DNA from: a bacterium
GTDB lineage: Bacteria > Patescibacteria > Microgenomatia > UBA1400 > UBA12108
Assembly (NCBI GenBank): GCA_021788365.1
Contig: JAJYKS010000012.1
Coordinates: 1-22,936, forward strand
Reading direction: 5' to 3'
DNA length: 22,936 nucleotides
Shown: positions 20,927 through 22,936 of the stretch, piece by piece
Numbering within the stretch: the stretch's first letter is position 1
Layout of the letters: each line of letters opens with the position of its first letter
Notes under the pieces: model-generated
Database searches by the model: none
The model's input: only the letters and a program-made list of their open reading frames with translations
What the model was told of the DNA's origin: nothing
Program-made: the position numbers and the translations under genes

Positions 20927-22014
20927 TATTTGAGGAACGACAGCGGATCCATCTGCACCCCATCCTTCCGTATCTCAAAGTGAAGGTGCGGTCCAGTAGA
21001 GTGACCGGTGCTACCCATAAGCCCTATCTGATCACCGCGACTGACATGTTGCCCAACTTTCACAGCATAGGCCGACAGATGTGCATAGAGTGTCTCGTAC
21101 CCATTTCCGTGATCAATAATAATGAGGTTGCCATAGCCCGTATTATCCCAACTCGCGTGGACAATCGTCCCAGAGTCGGCAGCTACTACCTGAGTACCGA
21201 TCGCGTTCGCAATATCGTCTGCCTTATGGAACCAGCTGTACATCTGGGTGATACGACCATGTGTGGGCCACACAAACGAGCCCGTTGCAGACACGGCCCC
21301 CGCGTCTGGCGTCAGGAGTGCCACGTACGGTACCGAGGTAGAGATAACATCCGGCATCACCCCGTTTGGCACGATCAAGGTTTGCCCAGCGACGAGAGCA
21401 AACGTCTCGTCGTCGGCGAATGTGTTAAAGGGAAAGTCCACAATAGTCTGAGAGTCGGCGGAGAATTTCTTTGCAATAGAATATACGGTATCTCCTGGTT
21501 TTACAGTGTACACAATACCGGTGACAGGCGGCACCTGCACGCTGTCTCCGTCTTTTATCTTCGTCCAACTCGTGCTCGGATTAGCCCACTTGAGCGTATC
21601 AATAGAGACACCAAACTTTGAGGCTATCCCCGACAGCGTGTCGCCAGACCGGACGGTATAGCTCTCGACGCTACTTCTAGGTTTGTCAGAAGCGATGGTA
21701 ACGACGCCGGTGTCGTTCAGAGACACGCCGAGTACCTGTCCACCCGTACCGCTATTGCGGTCAGCTTGATTCGCGGCAAAGCCGGTTTGGACTATCGAAG
21801 GACCAAAGGTAAAGCCAAAGAAGATGAGCGCCATCATGGTCGAGTGGAGGAACGGTCGAGTATACTTCCCTCGCTTATGGTAGAGGGCGCCCGCCACAAA
21901 ATCTTTCCCCGCCTCAAATCGGAAAAATGCACGGTACGCGTGTTTTGTAAGATAGGTGGTAAGCTGCAGAGTAAACTCGCGAGCCTCCGCCCACTCGAGG
22001 GATGCATTAGTCAT
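20926..22014 (-). CDS. LysM-M23 peptidoglycan endopeptidase
   Basis: 362 residues. A polar N-terminus of ~55 residues precedes a membrane segment (about 57-80, MMALIFFGFTFGPSIVQTGFA). Two LysM repeats follow (118-162 YTVRSGDTLSGIASKFG; 168-216 YTVKPGDTVYSIAKKF) and then an M23/LytM domain (246-358). The zinc and active-site residues are in place: H263 and D267 in FHKADDIAN, H312 in YAHLS, and H343/H345 in HLHFE. It probably cleaves peptide cross-links of the cell wall from an inner-membrane anchor, as in cell separation or wall insertion. The start codon is preceded by a CATAAT two bases upstream, so the exact start is uncertain. Confidence 0.93.
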   Translation of the reverse strand: MTNASLEWAEAREFTLQLTTYLTKHAYRAFFRFEAGKDFVAGALYHKRGKYTRPFLHSTMMALIFFGFTFGPSIVQTGFAANQADRNSGTGGQVLGVSLNDTGVVTIASDKPRSSVESYTVRSGDTLSGIASKFGVSIDTLKWANPSTSWTKIKDGDSVQVPPVTGIVYTVKPGDTVYSIAKKFSADSQTIVDFPFNTFADDETFALVAGQTLIVPNGVMPDVISTSVPYVALLTPDAGAVSATGSFVWPTHGRITQMYSWFHKADDIANAIGTQVVAADSGTIVHASWDNTGYGNLIIIDHGNGYETLYAHLSAYAVKVGQHVSRGDQIGLMGSTGHSTGPHLHFEIRKDGVQMDPLSFLK

Positions 22015-22073
22015 AAATTATGCGCTTGCAAGGTGCTATCCTAGCAAAACTAGCAGCGATTCGCAAATCCGGC

Positions 22074-22085
22074 TATACTGGAGGG
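22074..22085 (+). promoter_or_regulatory. -10 box overlapping the SD of the last gene
   Basis: TATACT (22074-22079) is followed by GGAGGG and ATG 22086. GGAGGG looks like an SD, but if TATACT is the -10, the message would start at about the ATG and not include it. Confidence 0.5.
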
Positions 22086-22936
22086 ATGGAACAGACTGCC
22101 TCCACTGCACCAGAGGTACTACAACCCACAATCGAACCCGCAAAATCGGGTCATCAATCTATCACTCGCGTTATGTTTATTATCCCAGTAGCCGTCATCG
22201 CGACAGCCGTCATAACCGCGGGAGTGCTCCACCTCCTTATCCCCCCAACTCCCCCAATTTCACCGGTTGCAAACGCCAACCAGCCTGCGATCGTTCGCCA
22301 GTCCTTGGCCGACTCCCACGAATCTTTGGCCTACTACGTAGCAGCCAGCCAAGAGTACTTGGGACAAGCCCGTGCACTATCTCAAAGATTGGGAAATAGC
22401 CAAACCGACAGTGACAAACAAAAGATCATTGACCTACTGAACCAAAGTCTCATCATGGCCAACGACGCCGTCGCCTATTTCCCACAGTCACCCGAAGGGT
22501 TCGCCACTCGCGCCGACCTCCTAGACACCGTCGCCGCCGTTGATCCGTCGGTCAAAGGTCAGGCAGACAGAGATCGTAGCGTTGCTGCCAAGCTTGGTAA
22601 AGGCACCGCCACAGCTGTCGCGCCAACCGACCTGGTCCGTGCCGCCCCCCTAGAGGAAGCGTCGCTTATAAAAACGGTTGCTATCGCCCTCCCCGGCGAG
22701 GTCTCGACAGCTCCAGTTACCGCAACAGGCGCAGACAACACCGCCAAAGGTACAGTTATACTAAAAGCCGGAGAAAAATCGGTGACCGTATCGTCGCCCG
22801 ACGTGACAGCTGCCAATCTCGTGTATTACACCCCACAAGGAGATCTTCACGGAAGTATTTTGTCCCTGTCTGCCAAAAACACCTGCGACCTAGGTTCCGA
22901 ACTTTCCAAGAGTTCGGAACCTTGCCGCCCCTCCTT
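22086..22936 (+). CDS. Membrane-anchored extracellular protein, 3'-truncated
   Basis: The frame from ATG 22086 stays open to the end of the window (283 complete codons). A ~28-residue polar N-terminus precedes one membrane helix (about 29-52, VMFIIPVAVIATAVITAGVL). A helical, DUF5667-like or TPR-like segment follows (residues about 70-150, QSLADSHESLAYYVAASQEY and onwards). The last ~70 visible residues match the end of the first gene of the window: SVTVSSPDVTAANLVYYTPQGD against SLTITSPYVTANSLVYLTPTGE, then a Cys-flanked GSELSKSSEPC loop. The shared domain likely has a common surface or assembly role. It is divergent from the M23 gene. Confidence 0.8.
   Translation, partial: MEQTASTAPEVLQPTIEPAKSGHQSITRVMFIIPVAVIATAVITAGVLHLLIPPTPPISPVANANQPAIVRQSLADSHESLAYYVAASQEYLGQARALSQRLGNSQTDSDKQKIIDLLNQSLIMANDAVAYFPQSPEGFATRADLLDTVAAVDPSVKGQADRDRSVAAKLGKGTATAVAPTDLVRAAPLEEASLIKTVAIALPGEVSTAPVTATGADNTAKGTVILKAGEKSVTVSSPDVTAANLVYYTPQGDLHGSILSLSAKNTCDLGSELSKSSEPCRPS
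22892..22922 (+). repeat. Hairpin with 12-bp perfect arms, second copy
   Basis: AGGTTCCGAACT, seven bases, and the exact reverse complement. The arms are identical to those at 3397-3427, and it is again read in frame between two cysteines (GSELSKSSEPC). Confidence 0.8.

Noticed and set aside
20980..21621. 213-codon plus-strand frame opposite the M23 peptidase gene
   Set aside because: The minus strand carries intact LysM and M23 motifs; the plus frame shows no family features.

Overview
The window looks like a piece of a small, gene-dense genome of a Candidate Phyla Radiation (Patescibacteria) bacterium, most likely in the Microgenomates group. Lineage is an inference. It rests on the mix of large low-complexity surface proteins, an M23/LysM envelope hydrolase, a type IV pilin, comM and dprA, cohesin/dockerin proteins, an Obg GTPase without an obvious C-terminal extension, many short repeats inside genes, and many start codons sitting directly behind a -10 box. 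TGA is used as a stop, which argues against the TGA=Gly candidate phyla. No gene identifies the species.

Layout. 1-3511: the end of a giant surface protein (LamG-like domain, tail-fibre-like domain, coiled stalk, C-terminal wall/appendage domain). 3523-4346: a RAYT-type (Y1 HUH) transposase gene bracketed by two 32-bp direct repeats with palindromic cores. 4356-5087 (-): SIMPL-domain protein. 5133-9845: a four-gene cluster encoding two secreted dockerin proteins (one discoidin plus TIM-barrel-like, one GH5-like glycosidase), a cohesin+dockerin adaptor and a membrane-anchored cohesin protein. Together these resemble a miniature cellulosome. 9898-10467: a second RAYT relative with a broken HUH motif. 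10464-13893 (-): yraN, a BrnT/BrnA-like toxin-antitoxin pair, comM and dprA. 13955-16619 (+): a type IV pilin and an O-antigen ligase-like membrane protein with a TPR tail. 16640-16834: a probable structured RNA and a tRNA-Ala(GGC). 16853-17911 (-): obg. 18022-18762 (+): slipin. 18677-19867 (-): an unrecognised protein. 19891-20208 (+): an MGMT-family protein. 20225-20743 (-): a NadM-like nucleotidyltransferase. 20926-22014 (-): LysM/M23 peptidase. 22086-end (+): start of a membrane-anchored protein that carries the same C-terminal domain as the first gene.

Two themes stand out. First, the 5133-9845 cluster holds all parts needed for a cell-bound multi-enzyme complex: enzymes with dockerins, an adaptor with both module types, and an anchored cohesin. 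Their dockerins are unusual, with one full calcium loop and one collapsed half. Second, the window is full of short palindromic or tandem repeats that have settled inside reading frames and add or replace peptide segments: a REP-like element in the giant surface gene and twice in the RAYT gene, a GC-rich hairpin in comM, 7-bp repeats in obg and nadM, an 8-bp repeat in yraN, and a 12-bp-arm hairpin in both surface-protein C-termini. Three arrays with a strict 8-bp period (CYGA every 8 bases) surround the nadM-like gene and supply neighbouring gene ends. No stretch longer than 300 bases is without a gene.
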